This document shows, piece by piece, positions 54,081 to 61,609 of a stretch of 64,000 bases of DNA. A program made the position numbers and the translations under genes. Position 1 is the stretch's first letter. Each line of letters starts with the position of its first letter. The DNA comes from an uncultured Halomonas sp. Its GTDB lineage: Bacteria > Pseudomonadota > Gammaproteobacteria > Pseudomonadales > Halomonadaceae. The notes under the pieces are model-generated. The model was not told the origin of the DNA. It saw nothing but the letters and a program-made list of their open reading frames with translations, and ran no database searches. The stretch is from the NCBI RefSeq assembly GCF_947501415.1, contig NZ_CANMVL010000007.1:62001-126000 (forward strand), written 5' to 3'.

Positions 54081-54581
54081 GTGACGCTACCGACCCTGCT
54101 CGATATCGAGGCGTCTGGATTCGGACGCGGCAGCTACCCCATCGAGGTGGGGTTGGCCCGACCGGATGGCAGCAGCTGCGCCTTCCTGATTCAGCCCCTT
54201 GCCGAATGGACCCACTGGGACCCCAAGGCCGAGCTGCTCCACGGCATCAGCCGTGCCCGGTTACAGCGCGAGGGGTACCCCCTGCGTCAAGTCGCGCAGT
54301 GGCTCAATGACGAGCTCGGTGAGCTCAAGATCTGCTATAGCGACAGCTGGGGTTACGACAACACCTGGCTATCGCTGCTCTTCCACCATGCCGGCATGCT
54401 GCCGGCCTTCCGCCTGGAGGCGCTGCGCAAGCTGCTCAGCGAGGAGCAGCTTGTGCTGTGGAAGCCTACCAAGGAGGCGCTGATCGAGGAGCTGGGCATC
54501 CTGCGGCATCGGGCCGGTGAGGATGCCCGGCTGCTGCAGCTTACCTATCAGCGTACACGTGAACTGGCTGGCGAGGCCTGA
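54081..54581 (+). CDS. DEDD-type 3'-5' exonuclease-like protein
   Basis: A 166-residue protein with a GTG start. 'LPTLLDIEASGFGRGSYPIEVG' gives the Exo I motif (D-x-E), 'YSDSWGYDNTWL' the second Asp, and 'HRAGEDARLLQLTY' the Exo III motif H-x4-D, so all four acidic residues of an RNase T/DnaQ-type nuclease can be placed. The substrate is unknown. It ends one base before the convergent LOG gene stop. Confidence 0.8.
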   Translation: MTLPTLLDIEASGFGRGSYPIEVGLARPDGSSCAFLIQPLAEWTHWDPKAELLHGISRARLQREGYPLRQVAQWLNDELGELKICYSDSWGYDNTWLSLLFHHAGMLPAFRLEALRKLLSEEQLVLWKPTKEALIEELGILRHRAGEDARLLQLTYQRTRELAGEA

Positions 54582-54582
54582 C

Positions 54583-55137
54583 TCAGCGCGGGCGAGCCAG
54601 CTGTGCCTCCAGGATATCCAGCAGTTCGAGAGGGTCGGTCGCGTCGAGCAATTCGGCCCGAGTATGGGCATTGAGGAAGCCCTGTTCCACGGTATTGTCG
54701 AGGAAGCTCAGCAAGGGGGCGTAGAAGCCTTCGCTGTCGAGGACGCCGATGGGCTTGTCGTGAAGCCCCAGGTAGTGCCAGGTCCAGGCCTCGAAGAACT
54801 CCTCCAGGGTGCCGATACCCCCGGGCAGCATGATAAAGGCATCGGCATGGGCCGCCATGCTGGCCTTGCGTTCGTGCATGTTGCGCACGCGAATCAGCTC
54901 GGTCAGCCCGAGGTGAGCCTGCTCGCGATCCACCAGGTGGTCCGGCATGACGCCGATGACCTCGCCGCCGGCCTCCAGGGTCGAGTCGGCCAGGGCCCCC
55001 ATCATGCCGATGCGAGCCCCGCCGTAGACCAGAGTGTGGCCACGCCTGGCCAGTGTGTCGCCCAACCGTTGCGCATCGGCCAGGTACTGCGGGTCACGGC
55101 CTTCCCGTGAACCCAGAAAAACGCAGAATCTCGCCAT
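54583..55137 (-). CDS. LOG family nucleotide 5'-monophosphate phosphoribohydrolase
   Basis: A 184-residue Rossmann-fold enzyme from the ATG 'MARFCVFLGSREG' with a GAGGAGA site. The motif 'MLPGGIGTLEEFFE' (PGGxGTxxE) and 'YGGARIGMMGALAD' define the LOG/YgdH-like family, which releases bases from cytokinin-type or purine nucleotides. The bacterial role is probably nucleotide salvage or house-cleaning. Confidence 0.9.
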   Translation of the reverse strand: MARFCVFLGSREGRDPQYLADAQRLGDTLARRGHTLVYGGARIGMMGALADSTLEAGGEVIGVMPDHLVDREQAHLGLTELIRVRNMHERKASMAAHADAFIMLPGGIGTLEEFFEAWTWHYLGLHDKPIGVLDSEGFYAPLLSFLDNTVEQGFLNAHTRAELLDATDPLELLDILEAQLARPR

Positions 55138-55211
55138 GCTCTTCTCCTCGATGATAATGCCCATACTGGCGGGCTCGGTCTTACACTGCAATATCTTGAA
55201 GTTTAACGAAA

Positions 55212-55233
55212 AAGGGCGCCGTCAGGCGCCCTT
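55212..55233 (-). terminator. Terminator of the 41-residue membrane protein gene
   Basis: Read on the minus strand, AAGGGCGCC (55233-55225), loop TGAC and GGCGCCCTT (55220-55212) are followed by a T-run. The stem lies 20 bases past the stop codon of the small gene, supporting it as a real transcription unit. Confidence 0.8.
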
Positions 55234-55253
55234 GTCAATCGCAGAAGTCTCGC

Positions 55254-55379
55254 TTAGCGGGCGGCGTCGGCGTCACGCTTCATGGCATCACGCAGCAGCT
55301 TGACGCCGGCAACGGAGATGCCGACCAGGCTGGCGACCAGGGCAAGGCTTGCTACGACATGAATATCGAAATACATCAT
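55254..55379 (-). CDS. 41-residue single-pass membrane microprotein
   Basis: An ATG at 55379 behind AAGGAG opens a 41-codon frame: 'MMYFDIHVVASLALVASLVG' continuing 'ISVAGVKLLRDAMKRDADAA' and ending in Arg. It has one hydrophobic helix with a basic/polar cytoplasmic tail. A strong ribosome-binding site on one side and a clean terminator on the other argue for a real gene. No family recognised. DUF501 lies upstream on the same strand, 36 bases away. Confidence 0.68.
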   Translation of the reverse strand: MMYFDIHVVASLALVASLVGISVAGVKLLRDAMKRDADAAR

Positions 55380-55414
55380 GGGCTCCTTTGTTGAGCAGTC
55401 TAGGGTCAGGGGGC

Positions 55415-55936
55415 TCAGGGCAGGCAGTCGACGACGCCGTACTCGGCATCCATCCAGCGGCCGATGACGTTGTCACCGCACAGATGGTGGGCGTATTGGG
55501 TGTGCAGGCAGCGCACCTGGTCCCAGTTGGCGATACCGCCGATGCCTCGCTCCGTCAGCACGCCATCATAGCCCAGTTGCATTACCTCTGCCTTTTGTGA
55601 CGCGCTCATGTGTCGCCAGCGGGCGGCGACATAGTCGCGATGGCTGGCGTGGTATGCGGCGAGCAGCTCGGGCTCTTCCTGCAGGCGTGCCTCGAGACGC
55701 TTGATGGCGCCATCCGCCTCGATACGCGAGATGACCACCTTGAGACGCTCGCAGCTCAGCCAGTAGAGGGTCGGAAAGGGTTTGCCATCGACGATCGGTG
55801 CCATGCGCAACACCAGTGGGGTGCCTTCGCCATCGACGGCTGCCACGGCCTCGATGCCGCGAGGGGCACGGCCTAGCTGCTCGCCGATGATCGCCAGCTG
55901 GCGAGGGTCTGGCGGGTTATCGGTGCGTATCACCAT
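55415..55936 (-). CDS. DUF501 family protein
   Basis: A 173-residue cytoplasmic protein with the DUF501 pattern: 'QLGRAPRGIEAVAAVDGEGTPLVLRMAP', 'PTLYWLSCERL', 'RGIGGIANWDQVRCLHTQYAHHL' and a C-terminal 'DAEYG'. Several conserved Cys and His could bind metal. Function unknown. It overlaps the upstream 105-residue gene by 20 bases. Confidence 0.85.
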   Translation of the reverse strand: MVIRTDNPPDPRQLAIIGEQLGRAPRGIEAVAAVDGEGTPLVLRMAPIVDGKPFPTLYWLSCERLKVVISRIEADGAIKRLEARLQEEPELLAAYHASHRDYVAARWRHMSASQKAEVMQLGYDGVLTERGIGGIANWDQVRCLHTQYAHHLCGDNVIGRWMDAEYGVVDCLP

Positions 55937-56234
55937 CGTCGGGCTCTCGTAGGAACTTGTTGGACTCGCCGACGGCCAGGAAGAAGGCCCGATTGAGCTG
56001 CTCCGGGGTGGGCACGTAACCCCACTCCCGCTCGCAGTACTCCGCGGCCCGCGCCATCAGAACATCATGGAGTCGATTAAACGGCGCATCATAATCGTAG
56101 GGGTCGGCACCAAACAAGCGGATATGGGGGTAGTCGGCGAAGCGCTCGAGAAAGTAGTGCCGCAGCTGCGCCTCCATGGCGCGGTGGCGCTCGGTATCCT
56201 CCGGGTCCAGCCAGAGGGTGTAGCGGATGGCCAT
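55917..56234 (-). CDS. Hypothetical acidic protein upstream of DUF501
   Basis: A 105-residue protein from ATG 56234 with an AGGAG site ('MAIRYTLWLDPEDTERHRAM'). It is rich in Asp/Glu and aromatic residues ('FGADPYDYDAPFNRLHDVL', 'REWGYVPTPEQLNRAFFLA'). I do not recognise the family. The 20-base overlap with DUF501 suggests coexpression. No signal peptide or membrane segment. Confidence 0.7.
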   Translation of the reverse strand: MAIRYTLWLDPEDTERHRAMEAQLRHYFLERFADYPHIRLFGADPYDYDAPFNRLHDVLMARAAEYCEREWGYVPTPEQLNRAFFLAVGESNKFLREPDDGDTHR

Positions 56235-56298
56235 GGCGGGCTCCTGTGGGTGCATGGCCCGGGCTTGCCCGGACATGGTGGGGCGGCCAGGTGGTGTC

Positions 56299-56769
56299 CT
56301 AGCCGCGGGCGAGCCCTGCCAGGCATCCGTCGGTCAGCCTGAGAAGATCGGCAGGTGCCAGGCAGATCTCCAGGCCACGGCGACCACCGCTGACATGAAT
56401 CGACGCCAGGGACTCGGCGCTGGCGTCGAGGAAGGTCGGCAGGCGCCGCTTCTGGCCCAGGGGACTGATGCCGCCCAGCACGTAGCCGGTGGCCCGCTGG
56501 GCCTCCTCGCCCTCGGCCATCTGCGCCTTGCGGGCGCCGGCGACGCGGGCCAGGGCCTTGAGGTCGAGCTGGCTCGAGACCGGCACGATGGCAACCGCCA
56601 GACGGCCATCATCGAGCCTGGCCACCAGCGTCTTGAAGACCTCATCGACCGAGAGCCCCAGCGCCCGGGCGGCCTCCTCGCCATAGGCGGGGCTGCGTGG
56701 GTCATGGGGGTACTCGGCCAGCGTGAAGGCGATGCCGGCCTTCTCCAGCTGCTTGACGGCGGGGGTCAT
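56299..56769 (-). CDS. ybaK: YbaK-type Cys-tRNA(Pro)/Cys-tRNA(Cys) deacylase
   Basis: A 156-residue trans-editing enzyme that clears mischarged Cys-tRNA(Pro). Conserved segments: 'SPAYGEEAARALGLSVDEVFKTLVA', the lysine in 'VFKTL', 'LDLKALARVAGARKAQMA' and 'GYVLGGISPLGQKRRLPTFLD'. ATG 56769 overlaps the stop of the upstream thioesterase gene (ATGA); the longer frame is not credible. Confidence 0.93.
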   Translation of the reverse strand: MTPAVKQLEKAGIAFTLAEYPHDPRSPAYGEEAARALGLSVDEVFKTLVARLDDGRLAVAIVPVSSQLDLKALARVAGARKAQMAEGEEAQRATGYVLGGISPLGQKRRLPTFLDASAESLASIHVSGGRRGLEICLAPADLLRLTDGCLAGLARG

Positions 56770-57173
56770 GCCTCGGCGGGCTCCTCGTGTAGATGCGCCT
56801 CCAGGGACTCGCGTAGCGCGCCCTCGATGGGAATGGACTTCTTGGTGGTGTGGTCGAAATGCACCATCACGGTATGGCCCAGGTTGGTGAGCTGACCCTC
56901 CTGCCGCGCTTCCTGGCTGACGGTAAAGGAGCTGTTGCCGAGCCGTGAGATATAGGTGCGAATCTCGATCTCCTGGCCATACTGCAGCTCGGCGCGATAG
57001 TCGACCTCCATGCGGGCCATGATCAGCCGCCACTTGCGCGGGTCCAGGTCCGGGGTGAACAGGCGGAAGAGGTCGTTGCGTGCCAACTCGAACCAGGCCG
57101 GCAGTCGCGTGTTGTTGATGTGGCCCAGGGCGTCGGTGTCGTAGAAGGCGGGCTCGATCTTGCGGATAAACAT
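56766..57173 (-). CDS. YbgC-like acyl-CoA thioesterase (hot-dog fold)
   Basis: A 135-residue protein starting 'MFIRKIEPAFYDTDALGHIN'. The 'YDTDALGHINN' motif with catalytic Asp is typical of 4-hydroxybenzoyl-CoA-type/YbgC thioesterases, with 'ARMEVDYRAELQYGQEIEIRT' and 'LGHTVMVHFD' following. AAGGAAA precedes the ATG. Translationally coupled to ybaK. The substrate is probably a short acyl-CoA or acyl-ACP, but that is family inference. Confidence 0.88.
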   Translation of the reverse strand: MFIRKIEPAFYDTDALGHINNTRLPAWFELARNDLFRLFTPDLDPRKWRLIMARMEVDYRAELQYGQEIEIRTYISRLGNSSFTVSQEARQEGQLTNLGHTVMVHFDHTTKKSIPIEGALRESLEAHLHEEPAEA

Positions 57174-57234
57174 CTGGCGTTTCCTTGTGGTTATCGCTCC
57201 AGGTCGAATAGCGTTGCGCCTGGCCGGCGCCTGG

Positions 57235-58047
57235 TCAAGTCCTCGCGGCTCGTCGCGCTCCCAGCCACCCCTGGAAGCGGGTCCAGGCGATGAGCCAGAG
57301 GGTGGCCACGGCGAAGCCGGCCAGTGTGCCCAGCGCCAGGCCCAGAGTGGGGTAGGTGAAGGAGACGCACAATGCATAGCTGAGCAGTGAGCCGAGCCCC
57401 ATCGGGTAGTGCTTGATCACCGTGGCAACCGGGCCGGGACCATGGGTGAGGTGCAGGATCACCAGGAAGGGGTACATGGTGACCGGAAAGGCAGCCATCA
57501 CGCCTGCCCAGGCCGCCGGCAGCACATGGGCCAGGCCGGTGATGACGAAGATGATCACGGCGGCGAGCAGGGCGCGCACCAACAGAGCGCTCCAGGAGAA
57601 GCGCCCGGCGGGTCGCGCCACGCTCTCGGGCACATGGCGATAGAGCCAGGTAAACAGCGCAATGGCAGCCAGGGTGGTCAGGGTGCCGGTGATGCGGTCG
57701 AACTCCACACGAGTGAGCACCAGGCTTACCACCAGGAAGGCGGCCAGCCCCACGGCGGTACCGGCCAGCACGCCGGTAAGCCCGGGGCGGCGACCGGCCA
57801 GCAGGTAACCGCCGCCCAGCGCCAGCGTCGCCGTGAACCCGGCCAGGGTGTGTACGGCGCTCTCGGCGGCGAAGCCCGGGGAGAGCTCGAGGCCGATGAA
57901 GAACAGCGCGATGGCGGTGCCCAATGGGTAGCCCGCCAGCAAGCCGGCAACGCGCGGGCTGACGCGCACGGCGATGGCGCCGAGCCCCAGCACCATGCCG
58001 ATCGAGACCACCAGCTTGGCCAGCTGCCAGCTCAGGGGAACGTCCAT
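57235..58047 (-). CDS. Multi-pass integral membrane protein of unknown function
   Basis: A 270-residue protein with about eight hydrophobic segments, several ending in Gly/Pro turns ('GLLAGYPLGTAIALFFIG', 'AAWAGVMAAFPVTMYPFLVI'). Repeated 'G.{2}AG.P' patterns suggest two related halves, as in small transporters or the GlpM/DUF3147-like proteins, but I cannot assign a family. It is a single gene on the minus strand. Confidence 0.65.
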   Translation of the reverse strand: MDVPLSWQLAKLVVSIGMVLGLGAIAVRVSPRVAGLLAGYPLGTAIALFFIGLELSPGFAAESAVHTLAGFTATLALGGGYLLAGRRPGLTGVLAGTAVGLAAFLVVSLVLTRVEFDRITGTLTTLAAIALFTWLYRHVPESVARPAGRFSWSALLVRALLAAVIIFVITGLAHVLPAAWAGVMAAFPVTMYPFLVILHLTHGPGPVATVIKHYPMGLGSLLSYALCVSFTYPTLGLALGTLAGFAVATLWLIAWTRFQGWLGARRAART

Positions 58048-58122
58048 ATCGCTTCCTTATCCGTGTAAAAGGGCAGTTGCCATTACTGTGTTGCTCAGGC
58101 CCGGGGTGCGTGCCGTGCGGCG

Positions 58123-58569
58123 CTAGACGAGGCGTAGGCCACAGCGGTCTTGCCAGGCGGCGGGCAGGGCGTCTGCCAGCGAGTCATGCAGGTGCACCGG
58201 GAGTGCCGACTCGGCCGCCTCCAGCGAGGCGAAGTCATGATTGCGCAGCCAGCAGTAGGCCCAGGCACAGGCTTCGTCGGTGTCATGGGGAAGTGGTCGG
58301 GCTGGCATCTGCACCAGCAGGAAGGTAGCCGTACGTGCCGCCCACAGCGGGATCTTCTCGCCATTTGCGGCCTCGCTCCAGGCCCTCAGGGTGGTGGCAT
58401 CGGGCGTGGTTTCCGGCAGGCCGATGCGCGTCACTCGGGCGGTCTCGGCGAGCAGCAGGGCCAGCCGCTCCGGTGTGTCCTGCCCCAGCTCGAGCCACTG
58501 GGCGATCAGCTGCGGCATGCCGCGGCGCATCTTGGCATAGAAGTCATCCTGGGGCATGGTCGTTGGCAT
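58123..58569 (-). CDS. Hypothetical protein
   Basis: A 148-residue helical, Trp- and Leu-rich protein: 'YAKMRRGMPQLIAQWLELGQD', 'WAARTATFLLVQMPARPLPHDTDEACAWAYCWLRN'. No signal peptide, no family recognised. The ATG at 58569 has AGGA seven bases upstream; an ATG four codons later is possible. It is divergent from patB. Confidence 0.62.
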   Translation of the reverse strand: MPTTMPQDDFYAKMRRGMPQLIAQWLELGQDTPERLALLLAETARVTRIGLPETTPDATTLRAWSEAANGEKIPLWAARTATFLLVQMPARPLPHDTDEACAWAYCWLRNHDFASLEAAESALPVHLHDSLADALPAAWQDRCGLRLV

Positions 58570-58608
58570 GAGGCCATCCTGGTCTTCGAGTCAGAGGAGT
58601 GAGTGTGC

Positions 58609-59772
58609 ATGGTGTTCGATTTTGCCACGCCGGTTGAGCGTCGGCACCCGTCCGGCAACTGGCCGTCACAGAAATGGCACCGCTATGGCGACGAGGTGCT
58701 GCCCCTGTGGGTGGCCGACATGGACTTTGTCTCGCCCCCGGCGGTAATCGAGGCACTGCGTGCGCGGGTCGATCACGGTGTCTATGGCTATGGTCTGGTG
58801 CCGGACTCGCTGCGTGAGACGCTGTGCGCCTGGAGTTCGGCGCACTATGGCTGGACCATCGCCCCGGAGTGGCAGCACTGGCTGCCCGGGGTGGTGCCGG
58901 CGCTGCATCTTGCCAGCCTGGCACTGACCGAACCGGGCGACGGCGTGCTGACGGTCACGCCGATCTATCCGCCCTTCCTCAAGGTGGCGGAGCATACCGG
59001 GCGTCTGCCTCAGCAGGCCGCCATGCGCGAGCCGTCCTCTCCGGGTGAGCGCTGGCGCCTCGATCTCGAGGCGCTGGAGGCGGCGATTACCCCCCGCACG
59101 CGCTTGCTGTTGTGGTGTCATCCCCATAACCCCACCGGGCGGGTGTGGCGCCATGAAGAGTTGGCCGGCCTGGCCGAGCTGGTGGAGCGCCATGACCTCC
59201 ATGTGGTCTCCGACGAGCTGCACTGTGATCTGCTACTGGAGGCCGGCGCCTGCCATGAGCCGCTGGCCGCGGCCTTTCCGGCATTGGCGGCTCGCACCAT
59301 CACGCTCTGGGCGCCCTCCAAGACCTTCAATCTGGCCGGATTGACAGCCGCCTGCGCGGTGATTCCCGACTCGCGGCTGCGCCAGCGCTTCGCCGCGGCG
59401 GCGAAGGGGATGATGCCGGATGGCAATGTGCTGGGGCTGGTGGCCGCCGAGGCCGCCTATGCTCGGGGGGAGCCCTGGCGACAGGCACTGCTCGAGGTGC
59501 TGCGTGGTCACCGACAGATGCTGACGGAGAGGGTGGCACTCTGGCCCGGGGTCGGCATGGCGCCGCCGCAGTCCACCTATCTGGCCTGGCTCGATCTGCG
59601 TCAGGCGGGGCTGGGTGAGTCACCCCAGCGTGTCTTGCTGGAGGGTGCCGGGGTGGCGCTCTCCGACGGCGCCGACTTCGGCTGGCCTGGCTTTGTTCGG
59701 CTCAACTTCGGTACCACCGCCACACAGCTGGAAGCGGCGCTCTCCCGGCTCGACCACGTTCTCGAGGCCTGA
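58609..59772 (+). CDS. PatB/MalY-type C-S beta-lyase aminotransferase-fold enzyme
   Basis: A 387-residue PLP enzyme of the MalY/PatB group, which splits cystathionine and related S-conjugates into homocysteine or thiol, pyruvate and ammonia. Visible: 'LPLWVADMDFVSPPAVIEAL', 'ALTEPGDGVLTVTPIYPPF', 'CHPHNPTGRVW', 'VVSDELHCDLLL' and the PLP lysine in 'WAPSKTFNLAGL'. GAGGAG lies upstream; the GTG at 58603 is an alternative start. It is a single-gene unit with a hairpin after the stop. Confidence 0.88.
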   Translation: MVFDFATPVERRHPSGNWPSQKWHRYGDEVLPLWVADMDFVSPPAVIEALRARVDHGVYGYGLVPDSLRETLCAWSSAHYGWTIAPEWQHWLPGVVPALHLASLALTEPGDGVLTVTPIYPPFLKVAEHTGRLPQQAAMREPSSPGERWRLDLEALEAAITPRTRLLLWCHPHNPTGRVWRHEELAGLAELVERHDLHVVSDELHCDLLLEAGACHEPLAAAFPALAARTITLWAPSKTFNLAGLTAACAVIPDSRLRQRFAAAAKGMMPDGNVLGLVAAEAAYARGEPWRQALLEVLRGHRQMLTERVALWPGVGMAPPQSTYLAWLDLRQAGLGESPQRVLLEGAGVALSDGADFGWPGFVRLNFGTTATQLEAALSRLDHVLEA

Positions 59773-59841
59773 GGCCAGCCCATCAATGAACGCGGCCGCG
59801 ATATCGAATCGTTGGGGCGGATTCATCGACATGTAAGCGAT

Positions 59842-59870
59842 GGCGGCGCCGTTGTGTAACCGGCGCCGCC
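59842..59870. terminator. GC-rich hairpin after the PatB/MalY gene
   Basis: GGCGGCGCCG (59842-59851) pairs perfectly with CGGCGCCGCC (59861-59870), loop of 9. No T-run follows, so termination is only probable. Confidence 0.5.
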
Positions 59871-59884
59871 TGGGTCAATGGCTC

Positions 59885-59914
59885 ATCAATCGCTCGATAA
59901 ATCGCGCTCCTACG
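59885..59914. repeat. Single REP-like element
   Basis: CATCAATCGCTCGATAAATC followed by GCGCTCCTACG is the reverse complement, with few changes, of the left half of the paired element at 51273-51348. It lies between converging genes, the usual REP location. Confidence 0.7.
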
Positions 59915-59944
59915 GGTAGGCCGCGGCGAACCGGAGCCGTGGGA

Positions 59945-60892
59945 TCAGTAAAGCATCGTGAACAGCTTGCGGCGGTAGCTGACCGTCAGCGGGTGGTCGG
60001 CGCCCAGGGCATCGAAGACCCGCAGCAGGGTCTTGCGTGCGGCATCGTCGCCATAGCTGCGGTCGGCCTTCATCAAGGCCAGCAGTCCCTCGAGGCCCGT
60101 CTCGTAGTCGCCGTCGGCGACTCGGCGCAGGGCGCGCAGATACTGGGCCTCGCTGTCCTCGCGCTCACCGAGAGCGGCAAACTCTTCGACGGAGGGGGCC
60201 TCCTCGCCGAACTCAATGCTGGCCCGCACGCCTCGGGCCGGGGCGGCATCGCGCTCTTCCGGCGGCAGATTGTCGAGCACACTACGGGCCTCATCGGCGC
60301 GCCCCTCGGCCACCAGGGTTCGCGCCAGCTCGATCTGATAGGGGATATGCTCCGGATACTGCTGGACCAGCTCCTGGTAGATGGCGCGGGCACCGGCGGC
60401 ATCACCGGCGGCCAGTGCCTCGGCGGCCTGGTCTTCGGGGCTCGCCGGGACATTTTCCGGCGCCGGGAAGTAACGCCCCAGCCACTCGCGGATCTCCTTC
60501 TCGGGCAATGCGCCCTGGAAGTGATCGACCAGGCCTCCCTGGCTGACGAGCTTGACGTCGGGCACCGAGCGCACCCCCAGCTGGGCGGCGATCTCCTGAT
60601 TCTCGTCGATATTGAGCTTGGCCAGGAGGAAGGCGCCCTGGTACTCGTGGGCAAGCTTCTCCAGCACCGGCATCAGGTTCTTGCAGGGGCCACACCAGGG
60701 TGCCCAGCAATCGAGCAGTACTGGCACCTGCATGGAAAGCTCCAGCACCTGCTGAATATTGCTGGCATCGACGTCGATGATGACCTCGGGCGCCTCGCCC
60801 GCTTCCGGCTGGGAGGGCTGTGGCTGGGCTTCCTGCGGGGCACTGGTATCGGCGGTGAGCGGCTCACCGGTACGCGGATCGACGATGGACAT
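59945..60892 (-). CDS. Thioredoxin-domain co-chaperone YbbN/CnoX
   Basis: A 315-residue protein with an N-terminal thioredoxin fold ('VPVLLDCWAPWCGPCKNLMPVLEKLA') and a C-terminal TPR-like helical part ('GDAAGARAIYQELVQQYPEHI', 'TLVAEGRADEARSVLDNLP'). YbbN/CnoX protects substrates from over-oxidation and hands them to GroEL/DnaK. Unlike E. coli CnoX, this one keeps a complete CGPC redox site, so it could be a true oxidoreductase. A Gln/Pro-rich linker precedes the fold. Confidence 0.9.
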   Translation of the reverse strand: MSIVDPRTGEPLTADTSAPQEAQPQPSQPEAGEAPEVIIDVDASNIQQVLELSMQVPVLLDCWAPWCGPCKNLMPVLEKLAHEYQGAFLLAKLNIDENQEIAAQLGVRSVPDVKLVSQGGLVDHFQGALPEKEIREWLGRYFPAPENVPASPEDQAAEALAAGDAAGARAIYQELVQQYPEHIPYQIELARTLVAEGRADEARSVLDNLPPEERDAAPARGVRASIEFGEEAPSVEEFAALGEREDSEAQYLRALRRVADGDYETGLEGLLALMKADRSYGDDAARKTLLRVFDALGADHPLTVSYRRKLFTMLY

Positions 60893-61038
60893 GGTTGGAT
60901 TCCCGGAAACGAGTGTGTTTGTTCAGGATATGCGGGTGAGGACGGCCGGATTCAAGGGCAGGGGAGAGAGGGAGCCGATGACCTTGGGTCATGGGCACGA
61001 AAAAGCCGACTCGCAGTGGAATCGGCTTATTCGATATT

Positions 61039-61344
61039 TGGTAGCGGGGACCGCTGACTCTGAAACAAGAGGGAACCGATGGCCGCCGGGTTATGAGCAC
61101 AAAAAAGCCGGCTCGCAGTGGAATCGGCTTATTCGATATTTGGTAGCGGGGACCGCTGACTCTGAAGCAAGAGGGAACCGATGGCCGCCGGGTTATGAGC
61201 ACAAAAAAGCCGACCCCCTGAGGAATCGGCTTTCTCGATATTTGGTAGCGGGGACCGCTGACTCTGAAACGAGAGGGAACCGATGGTCACCGGGTCATGA
61301 GCACAAAAAAGCCGACTCCCTAAGGAATCGGCTTTCTCGATATT
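61039..61344 (-). repeat. Three tandem 102-bp repeats carrying the initiator-tRNA 3' end and a terminator
   Basis: Units at 61039-61140, 61141-61242 and 61243-61344 have an exact 102-bp period, in register with the 3' end of tRNA-fMet at 61345. On the minus strand each unit begins after a terminator (stem GCCGA-TTCC...-TCGGC, then TTTTTT) and continues through 'CTCATAACCC' and 'CGGTCCCCGCTACCA', a degenerate copy of the tRNA 3' half. A partial unit with a fourth terminator lies at about 60970-61038. The pattern recalls the repeats after E. coli tyrT (rtT RNA). Confidence 0.85.
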
Positions 61345-61421
<77 letters not shown>

Positions 61422-61435
61422 TCAACGTGAGGCGT

Positions 61436-61463
61436 ATTCTACACGGGATTCACCTTTAGTCAA
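61436..61463 (-). promoter_or_regulatory. Promoter of tRNA-fMet
   Basis: On the minus strand TTGACT (61463-61458) and TAGAAT (61441-61436) are 16 bases apart, followed by a GC-rich discriminator (ACGCC), as in stringently controlled stable-RNA promoters. Confidence 0.75.
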
Positions 61464-61520
61464 GCATTGTCCTCAAACGCTCGTCCCTCTCGCCTTCCTT
61501 GGGCCATACTGTCCTTGGCT

Positions 61521-61536
61521 TGTCATCAAGATGACA
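61521..61536. promoter_or_regulatory. Inverted repeat TGTCAT-CAAG-ATGACA upstream of phaB
   Basis: A perfect 6+6 inverted repeat with a 4-base spacer lies 74 bases before the phaB start, between it and the divergent tRNA-fMet promoter. It could be an operator. No good sigma-70 promoter for phaB is evident nearby. Confidence 0.35.
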
Positions 61537-61609
61537 GCTTGACCAAGAACAATGTGCAGTCCGGCCGGGGTGGCCGGTGTACAGTGTCATCATCATCAGG
61601 GAGATATAC

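Noticed and set aside
60864-61202. Minus-strand frame encoding a repeated 'RRPSVPSCFRVSGPRYQISN' protein
   Set aside because: It is the translation of the 102-bp tRNA/terminator repeats, which contain terminators and tRNA-derived sequence; not a protein gene.
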